Source: Gammaproteobacteria bacterium
GTDB lineage: Bacteria; Pseudomonadota; Gammaproteobacteria; Nitrosococcales; Methylophagaceae
Direction of reading: 5' to 3'
Length of the DNA stretch: 64,000 nucleotides
Assembly: GCA_014859375.1 (NCBI GenBank)
Contig: JACUUH010000004.1
Location: 1 to 64,000, forward strand
Position 1 is the stretch's first letter. Each line of letters starts with the position of its first letter. Below the pieces are notes generated by a model. It had not been told where the DNA came from. It searched no databases and saw nothing but the letters and a program-made list of their open reading frames with translations. Both the position numbers and the translations under genes were made by a program. Below are positions 47,993 through 56,334 of the stretch, one piece after another.

Positions 47993-48274
47993 ATGAGCTG
48001 GAATGTTTATGGGGCTTTTAGTCGACTGTTGTCACTGATCATGGCCAGTTCTGCTTCTTTAGTGATATTACTAATGCCCCATACACTAACAGCAGTCGAT
48101 AACAAAATTGATCACAGTCTATTAATGGTTATTATGCTGGGGACGATGATAGGTTTTATTCACGGTGTTGGCTTTAAACCGCAATCAGCTGTGTATAGAA
48201 CGCTTAGTCATCCTCTATTAGGATGGTCATTAATGATTGTCGGCTTGTTATACCTGTACTCCCCTGCCTGGTAA
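47993..48274 (+). CDS. ybgE: Cyd operon protein YbgE
   Basis: The 93-residue membrane protein has three helices and the family motif GTMIGFIHGVGFKP. YbgE follows cydX in enterobacteria and its role is unclear. It begins directly after the cydX stop, so the order here is cydP-cydA-cydB-cydX-ybgE, a complete operon. Confidence 0.9.
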   Translation: MSWNVYGAFSRLLSLIMASSASLVILLMPHTLTAVDNKIDHSLLMVIMLGTMIGFIHGVGFKPQSAVYRTLSHPLLGWSLMIVGLLYLYSPAW

Positions 48275-48297
48275 GTGTTTAGCTATCAGGCTTGAAA

Positions 48298-48330
48298 AAT
48301 AAGCTCGCTGTTGAAGCTGGCGAGCTTATT
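48298..48330. terminator. terminator shared by the cyd operon and the DUF2582 gene
   Basis: AATAAGCTCGC and GCGAGCTTATT form a perfect 11-bp stem. The T run is better on the minus strand (downstream of the DUF2582 gene), but the hairpin lies 24 bp after ybgE too, between convergent genes. Confidence 0.83.
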
Positions 48331-48343
48331 AAACGCTTTTCGG

Positions 48344-48541
48344 CTACGTGAGAGAAACGATTTCTGTTCTACCTTTGATGTCGAATTTTAGCTTACCTTC
48401 AGCCGCCAACCATCCAATAGCACGTTGTACAAGTTTAGTATCAAGTGCTGTTTCTTTAGTTAATTTTGAGACACTACTGGCCCCGTTTTCATCAAGAAAT
48501 TTCCAGACAACACCTGCTGCACTTCCAATTGTATCTAACAT
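48344..48541 (-). CDS. DUF2582 winged-helix protein
   Basis: The 65-residue protein (MLDTIGSAAGVVWKFLDENGASSVSKLTKETALDTKLVQRAIGWLAAEGKLKF) belongs to the winged helix-turn-helix DUF2582 family, found in diverse bacteria and archaea as a single small domain. A GGAGG ribosome binding site lies 7 bases before the ATG at 48541, so the track's 48565 start is rejected. It may regulate something near it, but that cannot be shown. It is divergent from the fds operon, with 438 bp between the starts. Confidence 0.87.
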   Translation of the reverse strand: MLDTIGSAAGVVWKFLDENGASSVSKLTKETALDTKLVQRAIGWLAAEGKLKFDIKGRTEIVSLT

Positions 48542-48979
48542 AAAAAAACCTCCATTAACAATCAAAAAACTAATACAAATAATACAGCATTAACTATGCC
48601 TTTTTAATAGATTGTTTAAATTTGAATATGTTACAAAAATATTACGCTAAAACGTAATTATAAAACGCCCCGAAATGTAACAAAAACATCACGTCACACC
48701 AAAATACCTCTTTAAAACAATGGGTTGCACTTAAGCTACACACCATGAAAATACTGAAATAACTGCTGAATCAGCAAATCCAATCACACTAAAACAACGT
48801 AAACCTATCACCACCAGCGATTCAATCATAATCTTTTTTTAAAAATTTCGAGGTTAGGCTTCTTGATATATATGAAAAATTGATCATATTTTAAATAAAC
48901 GAACATCATGATACTGTCATATAAGGTAATTAAAACCAATTAAATATGCATATAAATTCATATATATGGGAGGCCAGAT
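48542..48979. other. Divergent gap upstream of the fds operon
   Basis: This very AT-rich 438-bp region must contain the promoter of fdsGBA-fdhD-fdsD and of the DUF2582 gene. It has several short AT palindromes near 48870-48960 (such as TTGATCATATT and ATATGCATAT) but no site I can name. A GGGAGG ribosome binding site closes it. Confidence 0.55.
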
Positions 48980-49471
48980 ATGAGTAGCTTTACTCAATGG
49001 ACGACTGATTCGATTCAAAAAATAATCGATGATTTAAAACATAAACCAGGCGCATTGTTACCCATTTTGCATGCCATTCAGAACGAATTTGGGTTTATAC
49101 CTGAAAAATCGATTTCACTCATTGCCGATGCACTATTACAAAGTCGTGCAGAAATTCATGGTGTGGTCAGTTTTTATCACCATTTCCGCACCACTGCACC
49201 CGGTAAAAATAGAATTGAAATATGCCGTGCAGAAGCATGCCAATCTGTTGGAGCTCGGTCATTGGAATCGCATGCAAAATCATGTTTAAACATTGATTAT
49301 CACCAGACTACTAGTGATCATGATTTTAGTTTAGAGCCAGTTTATTGTCTGGGAAATTGTGCAACAGGTCCGTCTATCCGTATTGACGATGACATTCATG
49401 GTCGTGTTACAACAGAAAAATTCGATGCCTTGATTGCACGTCACCGCCAAACAATTAAGGAGGCGGTGTAA
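48980..49471 (+). CDS. fdsG: NAD-dependent formate dehydrogenase, gamma subunit (NuoE-like)
   Basis: The 163-residue NuoE-like subunit binds one [2Fe-2S] cluster by EICRAEACQSVGA and VYCLGNCATGPS. It is the small partner of FdsB in the soluble heteromeric formate dehydrogenase. It opens the operon with a strong GGGAGG ribosome binding site and overlaps the fdsB start by one base (TAATG). Helix-rich N-terminus with LLPILHAIQNEFGFIPEKSI is typical for the family. Confidence 0.94.
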   Translation: MSSFTQWTTDSIQKIIDDLKHKPGALLPILHAIQNEFGFIPEKSISLIADALLQSRAEIHGVVSFYHHFRTTAPGKNRIEICRAEACQSVGARSLESHAKSCLNIDYHQTTSDHDFSLEPVYCLGNCATGPSIRIDDDIHGRVTTEKFDALIARHRQTIKEAV

Positions 49472-51012
49472 TGACTCAACGTATTTATGTCCCGTGCGAT
49501 ACCACCGCTTTATCATTAGGTGCAAATGATGTTGCCGCGGCTATCGAAATTGAAGCTGCTAGCAGAGGATTATCCGTTGAAATTATTCGCAACGGTACTC
49601 GCGGTATGTTATGGCTAGAACCATTAGTCGAGATTGAAACAGATACTGGACGCATTGCTTATGGTCCAGTATCTTCTTCTGATGTTGCCAGTTTATTTGA
49701 GTCCAATTTCACCACCGGTCAGCCACAACATAACTTGTATATCGGACGTGTTGATGAATTGCCATTTCTTACAAAACAACAACGGCTGACCTTTGCCAGA
49801 GCAGGCATCACCGATCCTGTTTCTATTGATGACTATTGTTCACTGGATGGCTTCAATGGACTCAAAAATGCACTGGCACTGGATCAACAGGCGATCATTG
49901 ATCAAGTAAAAACGTCTGGTCTGCGTGGTCGTGGTGGTGCCGCCTTCCCTACTGGCATCAAGTGGCAAACAGTATTAGATGCACCAGGACAACAAAAATA
50001 CATTGTCTGTAATGCCGATGAAGGTGACTCCGGCACCTTTGCTGATCGTTTAGTTATGGAATGTGATCCTTATATGCTAATCGAAGGTATGACAATTGCC
50101 GGATTAGCAGTGGGAGCAACACAAGGTTATATCTATCTTCGTTCAGAATATCCTGTTGCCCACAAACTAATGAATGAAGCAATTAAGCGCGCTTATCAGG
50201 CAGCATATTTAGGCAACGATATTCTCGGTTCAGGACGACAGTTTGATTTGGAAGTCAGATTAGGCGCAGGTGCCTATATTTGTGGCGAAGAAACATCGTT
50301 ACTTGAAAGCCTGGAAGGGAAACGAGGTTTGGTTCGTGCCAAACCACCATTGCCAGCAATTATAGGACTTTTCGGTCAGCCAACCGTTGTTAATAACGTC
50401 TTATCGTTAGCCGCTATTCCATACATTCTGGATAAAGGTGGTCAGGCCTATGCTGATTATGGCATGGGGCGTTCGCGCGGTACATTGCCACTTCAACTTG
50501 CAGGAAATGTTAAACAAGGCGGCTTGGTTGAACTGGCTTTTGGCGTAACACTACGCGAATTAATGGATGATTTTGGTGGAGGAACGTTAACCGAGAGGCC
50601 ATTAAAAGCAGTACAAGTTGGTGGCCCACTCGGCGCTTATCTTCCTGAACACCAATGGGACACACCACTAGACTACGAAGAATTTGCACAAGTCGGTGCT
50701 GTGCTTGGTCATGGCGGTGTAGTCATGTTTGATGACACGGTTGATATGGGCGAACAGGCGCGTTTCTCAATGGAATTTTGTGCGGTCGAATCCTGCGGTA
50801 AATGTACGCCTTGCCGAATAGGCTCAACACGCGGTGTTGAGGTGATCGATCGCATTCGAGCAGGTGAAAACCCAGATGCAAATCTCGAATTATTGTCTGA
50901 TTTATGTGACACCATGCTTGATGGCTCTCTATGTGCAATGGGTGGCATGACGCCATATCCAGTAAAAAGTGTGATGCACTATTTCCCTGACGATCTCAGT
51001 CCACGCGACTAG
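49471..51012 (+). CDS. fdsB: NAD-dependent formate dehydrogenase, beta subunit (NuoF-like)
   Basis: The 513-residue flavoprotein reduces NAD+. It has an N-terminal extension of about 110 residues with a thioredoxin-like look, then the NADH loop GLRGRGGAAFPTGIKW, the FMN motif GAGAYICGEETSLLESLEGKRG and the C-terminal cluster motif ESCGKCTPCRIGSTRG. It is a separate protein from FdsG, unlike the fused subunit at 22538-24250. The gene follows fdsG directly and precedes fdsA by 10 bp. Confidence 0.95.
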   Translation: MTQRIYVPCDTTALSLGANDVAAAIEIEAASRGLSVEIIRNGTRGMLWLEPLVEIETDTGRIAYGPVSSSDVASLFESNFTTGQPQHNLYIGRVDELPFLTKQQRLTFARAGITDPVSIDDYCSLDGFNGLKNALALDQQAIIDQVKTSGLRGRGGAAFPTGIKWQTVLDAPGQQKYIVCNADEGDSGTFADRLVMECDPYMLIEGMTIAGLAVGATQGYIYLRSEYPVAHKLMNEAIKRAYQAAYLGNDILGSGRQFDLEVRLGAGAYICGEETSLLESLEGKRGLVRAKPPLPAIIGLFGQPTVVNNVLSLAAIPYILDKGGQAYADYGMGRSRGTLPLQLAGNVKQGGLVELAFGVTLRELMDDFGGGTLTERPLKAVQVGGPLGAYLPEHQWDTPLDYEEFAQVGAVLGHGGVVMFDDTVDMGEQARFSMEFCAVESCGKCTPCRIGSTRGVEVIDRIRAGENPDANLELLSDLCDTMLDGSLCAMGGMTPYPVKSVMHYFPDDLSPRD

Positions 51013-51022
51013 GAGGAAGATA

Positions 51023-53899
51023 ATGAAAATAAACTATTTTAATCCTAATAAAGACTACGGAACGCCAGCCCGTTTATCTGAGAATTTGGTCACGCTTGAA
51101 ATTGATGGCGTGGAAGTAACCGTACCCGAAGGTACATCGGTAATGCGAGCTGCAGCTCTTGCCGATATCAATATTCCTAAACTGTGTGCATCCGATAATT
51201 TAGAATCATTCGGTTCTTGCCGCTTATGTGCGGTCGAAATAGAAGGCAGACGTGGTATGCCTGCTTCTTGCACCACACCAGTCGATGCTGGCATGAAAGT
51301 TACAACTCAAAATGGCAAACTTGCCAAACTGCGTCGTAATATTATGGAACTCTATATTTCCGATCACCCGCTCGATTGCCTAACCTGTCCAGCCAATGGC
51401 AATTGTGAATTGCAAGATATGGCTGGTGCAGTCGGTCTACGTGAAGTACGTTATGGTTTTGAAGGTAAAAATCATCTTGACAGTGAAAAAGATCATTCCA
51501 ATCCTTATTTCAGTTTCGATCCAAGTAAATGTATCGTCTGTTCACGTTGTGTACGTGCCTGCGAAGAGGTTCAGGGTACATTTGCACTAACCATTGACGG
51601 TCGTGGCTTTGATTCAAAAGTGTCTCCCAGCCAAAATGAAGGTTTTATGGGATCCGAATGTGTGTCCTGTGGTGCTTGCGTACAAGCTTGCCCAACATCC
51701 ACATTAATGGAAAAAAGCGTTATTGAAATGGGACAGCCCGAGCACAGTGTGGTCACTACCTGTGCCTATTGTGGCGTTGGCTGTTCATTCAAGGCTGAAA
51801 TGAAAGGTGATCAAGTCGTTCGGATGGTGCCGTATAAAGGTGGTGATGCCAATCATGGTCATTCCTGTGTCAAAGGTCGTTTTGCCTTTGGTTATGCTAC
51901 ACACAAAGATCGAATTACATCACCAATGATCCGTAATGCTATCAATGAACCATGGCAACAGGTGAGTTGGGATGAGGCTATCGATTTTGCTGCCAATCGC
52001 CTCAAACAAATACAACAACAGTATGGTAAAGACAGTATTGGTGGCATTACCTCATCACGCTGCACTAACGAAGAAGCCTATCTGGTTCAAAAATTAGTAC
52101 GTACCGCTTTTGGAAATAATAATACCGATACCTGTGCTCGGGTTTGTCATTCACCAACTGGTTATGGTTTAAAAATGACTTTGGGCGAATCTGCAGGTAC
52201 CCAAGATTTTGATTCTGTGATGAAATCTGATGTCATCATCGTCATTGGTGCCAATCCGACCGATGCTCACCCGGTATTTGGCTCATTAATGCGACGTCGT
52301 TTACGACAAGGTGCCAAACTTATCGTAGTCGATCCACGTCACATTGATCTACTCAAAACACCACATCTTAAAGAAGCACATCACCTCGCATTACGCCCAG
52401 GTTCGAATGTTGCTTTAATCAATTCTATTGCCCATGTCATTATTACTGAAGGCCTTGAAAATAATAAATTTATTACAACGCGCTGTGATAAAGATAGCTA
52501 TCAAGCCTGGCGAAACTTCATCATTGAATCAAGCAATGCACCTGAACAGGCTGAAGTAATTACCGGCGTATCAGCACAGGCTATCAGAGAAGCCGCACGT
52601 ACTTTTGCCAATGCTAATAATGGCGCAATTTACTACGGTCTGGGTGTTACCGAACATAGCCAGGGATCGACGATGGTAATGGGTATCGCTAACTTGGCAA
52701 TGATTACGGGTAATATTGGCCGGGAAGGTGTCGGAGTTAATCCGCTTCGTGGTCAAAATAATGTGCAAGGCTCATGTGATATGGGCTCATTTCCACATGA
52801 GTTACCCGGTTACCAACATGTATCCGACCCTATTGCACGTACCCGGTTTGAGAAAATTTGGGGCGTTACACTCGATGATGAGCCGGGGTTTCGTATACCA
52901 AATATGTTTGATTCGGCCATTGCTGGTGAATTTAAAGGCCTGTATGTACAAGGTGAGGATATTGCTCAATCTGATCCCGATACACAACATGTTGAACAGG
53001 CTTTACGGTCACTCGACTGTTTAATTGTGCAAGATTTATTTCTAAATGAAACTGCCAAGTTTGCTCATGTTCTATTGCCTGGTTCATCATTTTTAGAAAA
53101 GAATGGTACTTTTACCAATGCTGAGCGCCGTATCAATCGTGTTAGAAAAGTGATGGCACCGATTGCAGGTAAAGAAGACTGGGAAATTACCGTCGCATTA
53201 TCAAATGCACTGGGTTATCCAATGCATTACAACCATCCATCAGAAATTATGGATGAAATTGCCAGCCTAACGCCAACCTTTACTGGTGTTAACTATGATC
53301 GACTCGAACAATTAGGCAGTATTCAATGGCCGTGCAATGAGCAGCATCCAAGTGGTATGCCAACCATGCATGTTGATGACTTTCCAATCGGCAAGGGCCG
53401 TTTCAGTATCACCGAATATGTGGCAAGCGATGAACGAACTAATGGTCGCTTCCCGCTTTATCTGACTACAGGTCGCATTCTGTCACAATACAATGTCGGT
53501 GCTCAAACTCGTCGTACTGAAAATCAATTATGGCATGATGAAGATCTATTGGAAATTCATCCTCATGATGCCGAGGTCAGAGGCATAAAAGAAAATGATT
53601 GGCTAGGCATCACCAGTCGGGCGGGGCAAACTGTATTACGAGCACGTATTAGCGATCGCATGTTACCGGGTGTGGTTTATACCACCTTCCACCATCCTGA
53701 AAGCGGTGCCAATGTGATTACTACTGACAATTCAGATTGGGCGACTAACTGCCCTGAATATAAAGTCACTGCCGTACAAGTGGAACGTGTAAGCCAACCA
53801 TCGGAATGGCAAAAGAATTTTACTAATTTCAACCAGCTTCAACTGCAATTACTTCAATCGAGTAGTGACATGTTAAATTCTCAAACAGAGATTGAGTAA
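51023..53899 (+). CDS. fdsA: NAD-dependent formate dehydrogenase, catalytic alpha subunit
   Basis: The 958-residue subunit has an N-terminal [2Fe-2S] domain (Cys55, 66, 69, 83), the NuoG-like His/Cys cluster region HPLDCLTCPANGNC (about residues 115-128), two [4Fe-4S] ferredoxin motifs (Cys170-180 and Cys213-223), then the molybdopterin domain starting CAYCGVGC (Cys247). The active-site ligand is Cys375 next to His376 (ARVCHSPTG). It oxidises formate to CO2 in the cytoplasm. This is the FDH2/Fds type, expected to use molybdenum. An AGGAGG ribosome binding site precedes the ATG, and it overlaps the fdhD start by one base. Confidence 0.95.
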   Translation: MKINYFNPNKDYGTPARLSENLVTLEIDGVEVTVPEGTSVMRAAALADINIPKLCASDNLESFGSCRLCAVEIEGRRGMPASCTTPVDAGMKVTTQNGKLAKLRRNIMELYISDHPLDCLTCPANGNCELQDMAGAVGLREVRYGFEGKNHLDSEKDHSNPYFSFDPSKCIVCSRCVRACEEVQGTFALTIDGRGFDSKVSPSQNEGFMGSECVSCGACVQACPTSTLMEKSVIEMGQPEHSVVTTCAYCGVGCSFKAEMKGDQVVRMVPYKGGDANHGHSCVKGRFAFGYATHKDRITSPMIRNAINEPWQQVSWDEAIDFAANRLKQIQQQYGKDSIGGITSSRCTNEEAYLVQKLVRTAFGNNNTDTCARVCHSPTGYGLKMTLGESAGTQDFDSVMKSDVIIVIGANPTDAHPVFGSLMRRRLRQGAKLIVVDPRHIDLLKTPHLKEAHHLALRPGSNVALINSIAHVIITEGLENNKFITTRCDKDSYQAWRNFIIESSNAPEQAEVITGVSAQAIREAARTFANANNGAIYYGLGVTEHSQGSTMVMGIANLAMITGNIGREGVGVNPLRGQNNVQGSCDMGSFPHELPGYQHVSDPIARTRFEKIWGVTLDDEPGFRIPNMFDSAIAGEFKGLYVQGEDIAQSDPDTQHVEQALRSLDCLIVQDLFLNETAKFAHVLLPGSSFLEKNGTFTNAERRINRVRKVMAPIAGKEDWEITVALSNALGYPMHYNHPSEIMDEIASLTPTFTGVNYDRLEQLGSIQWPCNEQHPSGMPTMHVDDFPIGKGRFSITEYVASDERTNGRFPLYLTTGRILSQYNVGAQTRRTENQLWHDEDLLEIHPHDAEVRGIKENDWLGITSRAGQTVLRARISDRMLPGVVYTTFHHPESGANVITTDNSDWATNCPEYKVTAVQVERVSQPSEWQKNFTNFNQLQLQLLQSSSDMLNSQTEIE

Positions 53900-54732
53900 T
53901 GAACGTCTCTGAACAAGCCGTAGTCAACGCCATGGTCACACCCGATCATGGTGTGGTCATGGACAGTAATTTGATGTGCGATGATATTGCGGTGGAGGTG
54001 CCTATTGCGCTTGTCTACAACTGCATTTCACATGCTGTCATGATGGCTTCACCTGCCGATTTGGAGGATTTTGCACTTGGCTTTAGCCTGACTGAAAACA
54101 TTATTCAGCACAAAAATGAAATTAGTCATATTCATGTTCATTACGGTAAATTGGGCATTACTGTACGTATGCAAATCAATGATGAACGATTTGAAACGCT
54201 CAAAACATTACGCCGCAACATGGTGGGGCGTACTGGCTGCGGGTTATGTGGCACCGAAACATTAAAACAAGCGATACGCCCAGTTCCACCAGTACAGGCA
54301 CCCGCACTTGAAAATAACGCTATTCAACAGGCATTAACCGCAATAATAAATCATCAACCATTGCAACAGACAACAGGTGCCACACATGCTGCAGCCTGGT
54401 GTAATTCCGATGGTCAGATTATATTGGCTAGAGAAGATGTTGGTCGCCACAATGCCTTGGATAAATTAATTGGTGCTATTGTAAAAACAGATATCAGCCA
54501 CAATAAGGGGTTTGTATTAGTCACCAGTAGAGCTAGTTATGAAATGGTGCAAAAAACAGCTATGGCTGGGCTGGGCTGTTTAGTAGCGGTTTCAGCCCCC
54601 ACTTCATTAGCCATAGAAATGGCAAAACAAGCAGGTTTAATGTTAGTCGGTTTTGCACGTAATAACCGTCATGTTATTTACCATGATCCCAAACAAATTT
54701 CAGCATTAGATCACGTTAAAACAGCTATTTAA
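53899..54732 (+). CDS. fdhD: Formate dehydrogenase sulfurtransferase FdhD
   Basis: FdhD transfers sulfur from the cysteine desulfurase IscS to the molybdenum cofactor, a step formate dehydrogenases need. The 277-residue protein has the CxxC motif in RTGCGLCGTETL (Cys114, Cys117), matching E. coli's pair, and AREDVGRHNALDKLIGA. It lies inside the fds operon between fdsA and fdsD. It is the only fdhD in the window, so it may serve all three formate dehydrogenases. Confidence 0.96.
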   Translation: MNVSEQAVVNAMVTPDHGVVMDSNLMCDDIAVEVPIALVYNCISHAVMMASPADLEDFALGFSLTENIIQHKNEISHIHVHYGKLGITVRMQINDERFETLKTLRRNMVGRTGCGLCGTETLKQAIRPVPPVQAPALENNAIQQALTAIINHQPLQQTTGATHAAAWCNSDGQIILAREDVGRHNALDKLIGAIVKTDISHNKGFVLVTSRASYEMVQKTAMAGLGCLVAVSAPTSLAIEMAKQAGLMLVGFARNNRHVIYHDPKQISALDHVKTAI

Positions 54733-54745
54733 GGAATAGAAAACC

Positions 54746-55009
54746 ATGAGTCATAATCAACTTAATACATTGATTCGCATGGCAAATCAGATTGCAGACA
54801 ATAACCATCATTATCCCTTTGAACAGGCGGTAGCGCTAGTATGCAATCACCTACAGAAATTTTGGGCTAAAGCTATGAAAATGCAAATTATTGCTTATTA
54901 CCATAACGACGGTTCTGAATTAAATCCTGTTGTCACAGCAGCTATTAAACAATTGGACGAACACTATCAAACAAAATCAACAAGAAATGCTCAACAGAGC
55001 ATAACTTAG
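54746..55009 (+). CDS. fdsD: NAD-dependent formate dehydrogenase, delta subunit
   Basis: The 87-residue FdsD is a small helical subunit needed for active enzyme. It has the family pattern LIRMANQIADNNHHYPFEQAVALVCNHLQKFWAKAMKMQII. An AAGGAA ribosome binding site precedes the ATG. It is the last gene of fdsG-fdsB-fdsA-fdhD-fdsD, ending 8 bp before the convergent ovoB-like gene, with no room for a separate terminator. Confidence 0.92.
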   Translation: MSHNQLNTLIRMANQIADNNHHYPFEQAVALVCNHLQKFWAKAMKMQIIAYYHNDGSELNPVVTAAIKQLDEHYQTKSTRNAQQSIT

Positions 55010-55017
55010 CGCAGCGA

Positions 55018-56190
55018 TTATTTTTTGTTTAATGCATGTTGGATTTGTTGACATGCCTGCAATATTAACGATCGAGGAGCGGCTATATTTAAACGCATAA
55101 AACCACTTCCCTCTCCACCAAAACTAATGCCCGGATTTAGGCCTAATTTAGCTTTTTCAATAAATACGCGTTTAAGCTCATCATCCGTTAATTTAAGCGC
55201 TCGACAATCAAGCCAAACAAGGTAGGTTCCTTGTGATGGAATAAGCTTAATTGGGGATAATGCTTGTTCAAAAAACAGACTAACTTGTCGCCTTGTGTCA
55301 TCCAAATAAACCATAAGTTGGTTTAACCAGTGCTCACCATCACGATAAGCGGCTTCAAATGCCACAATACTAAACGGATTACAGGCGCTGACATGCCATT
55401 GTTCAAACACGGCGTTAATCGCATCTCGATGCCGTTTATTATCAACAATTAAACTTGATAAGCCAAGACCAGCAATATTAAAGGTTTTACTGGCTGAAAC
55501 AGCAGTCACTATTTCGACATCATTTGTCAGTGTTGAGATTGGGATATGTCGGTAACCTGGGAAGATCAAATCCGCATGGATCTCATCAGAAATAAGTGTG
55601 ATGTCATAGCGTTTGGCAATAGCTAAAACAGCCTCTAATTCGTCTTTGTGCCACACGCGTCCGACCGGATTATGTGGTGAACAGAGTAATAATAAGGTCG
55701 CACCATCGGCTGCACATTGTTCCAAATGCGCCAGATCCATCTTGTAATGATCACCCTCCAGCACCAACGGATTGATTAGTAACGCTCGTCCTGTTTGGGT
55801 CACGGCTGAGAAAAAAGGTGGGTAGACAGGTGATTGCACAATGACTTTATCGCCTGGTTTTGATAAAGCTAAAATTGCTGCATGCATCGATGGCACCACA
55901 CCTGGGCACATAACAATTGATTTTCGATCTATCGACCAATTATGACGACGTTCAAACCATGCTTGCATGGCGTGATACATCGATTCTGGATATAAGGTAT
56001 AGCCAAAAACCGGATGTTTGGCACGTTCAACTAACGCTTGGGTCACTGCCTCTGGTGTAGCAAAATCCATATCCGCCACCCACAATGGTGTTATATCTTC
56101 GCGACCAAATACGGCTTTACGTGCATCGTATTTAACACTTGCAGTATTGCTTCTATCAATAATTTGGTCGAAATCTATAGCCGTGGTCAT
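55018..56190 (-). CDS. ovoB: PLP-dependent C-S beta-lyase, probable OvoB
   Basis: This is a MalY/PatB-type aminotransferase-fold enzyme: VKYDARKAVFGREDITPLWVADMDFATPEAV at the N-terminus, NPVGRVWHKDEL, DEIHADLIFPGY and the PLP lysine in SASKTFNIAGLGLSSL. Such enzymes cut C-S bonds to give a free thiol. In ovothiol synthesis, OvoB splits the sulfoxide made by OvoA. The adjacent OvoA gene on the same strand makes that role likely, though a cystathionine beta-lyase cannot be excluded. The ATG at 56190 is preferred; the track's extension is a repeat-derived string (DPRFCGNDG). Confidence 0.85.
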   Translation of the reverse strand: MTTAIDFDQIIDRSNTASVKYDARKAVFGREDITPLWVADMDFATPEAVTQALVERAKHPVFGYTLYPESMYHAMQAWFERRHNWSIDRKSIVMCPGVVPSMHAAILALSKPGDKVIVQSPVYPPFFSAVTQTGRALLINPLVLEGDHYKMDLAHLEQCAADGATLLLLCSPHNPVGRVWHKDELEAVLAIAKRYDITLISDEIHADLIFPGYRHIPISTLTNDVEIVTAVSASKTFNIAGLGLSSLIVDNKRHRDAINAVFEQWHVSACNPFSIVAFEAAYRDGEHWLNQLMVYLDDTRRQVSLFFEQALSPIKLIPSQGTYLVWLDCRALKLTDDELKRVFIEKAKLGLNPGISFGGEGSGFMRLNIAAPRSLILQACQQIQHALNKK

Positions 56191-56327
56191 TCGTTTTGCC
56201 GATAAATTACTAGATCCGTCATTCCCGCAGAAGCGCGGATCCAACGATAACGACCAGTTTCACTGCCCATGAATCTCAGCATTCGCGAGCAAGACATAAC
56301 ATGATCTTGTGCAAATTGCAGTGTCAT
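56187..56327 (-). CDS. Small ORF between ovoA and ovoB, coupled to ovoB by ATGA
   Basis: A 46-residue ORF (MTLQFAQDHVMSCSRMLRFMGSE...) starts 8 bp after the ovoA stop and its TGA overlaps the ovoB ATG. Its second half crosses a palindromic repeat (RWIRASAGMTDL), a typical translation of such repeats. It may be a remnant or a translation bridge; no function is known. Confidence 0.3.
   Translation of the reverse strand: MTLQFAQDHVMSCSRMLRFMGSETGRYRWIRASAGMTDLVIYRQNE
56213..56241. repeat. Palindromic interspersed repeat between ovoA and ovoB
   Basis: GATCCG and CGGATC enclose TCATTCCCGCAGAAGCG, the familiar form of short repeats that encode 'GMTDL' or 'DPRFCGNDG' when read through. It lies inside the intergenic small ORF. 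Confidence 0.65.
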
Positions 56328-56334
56328 CGATATT

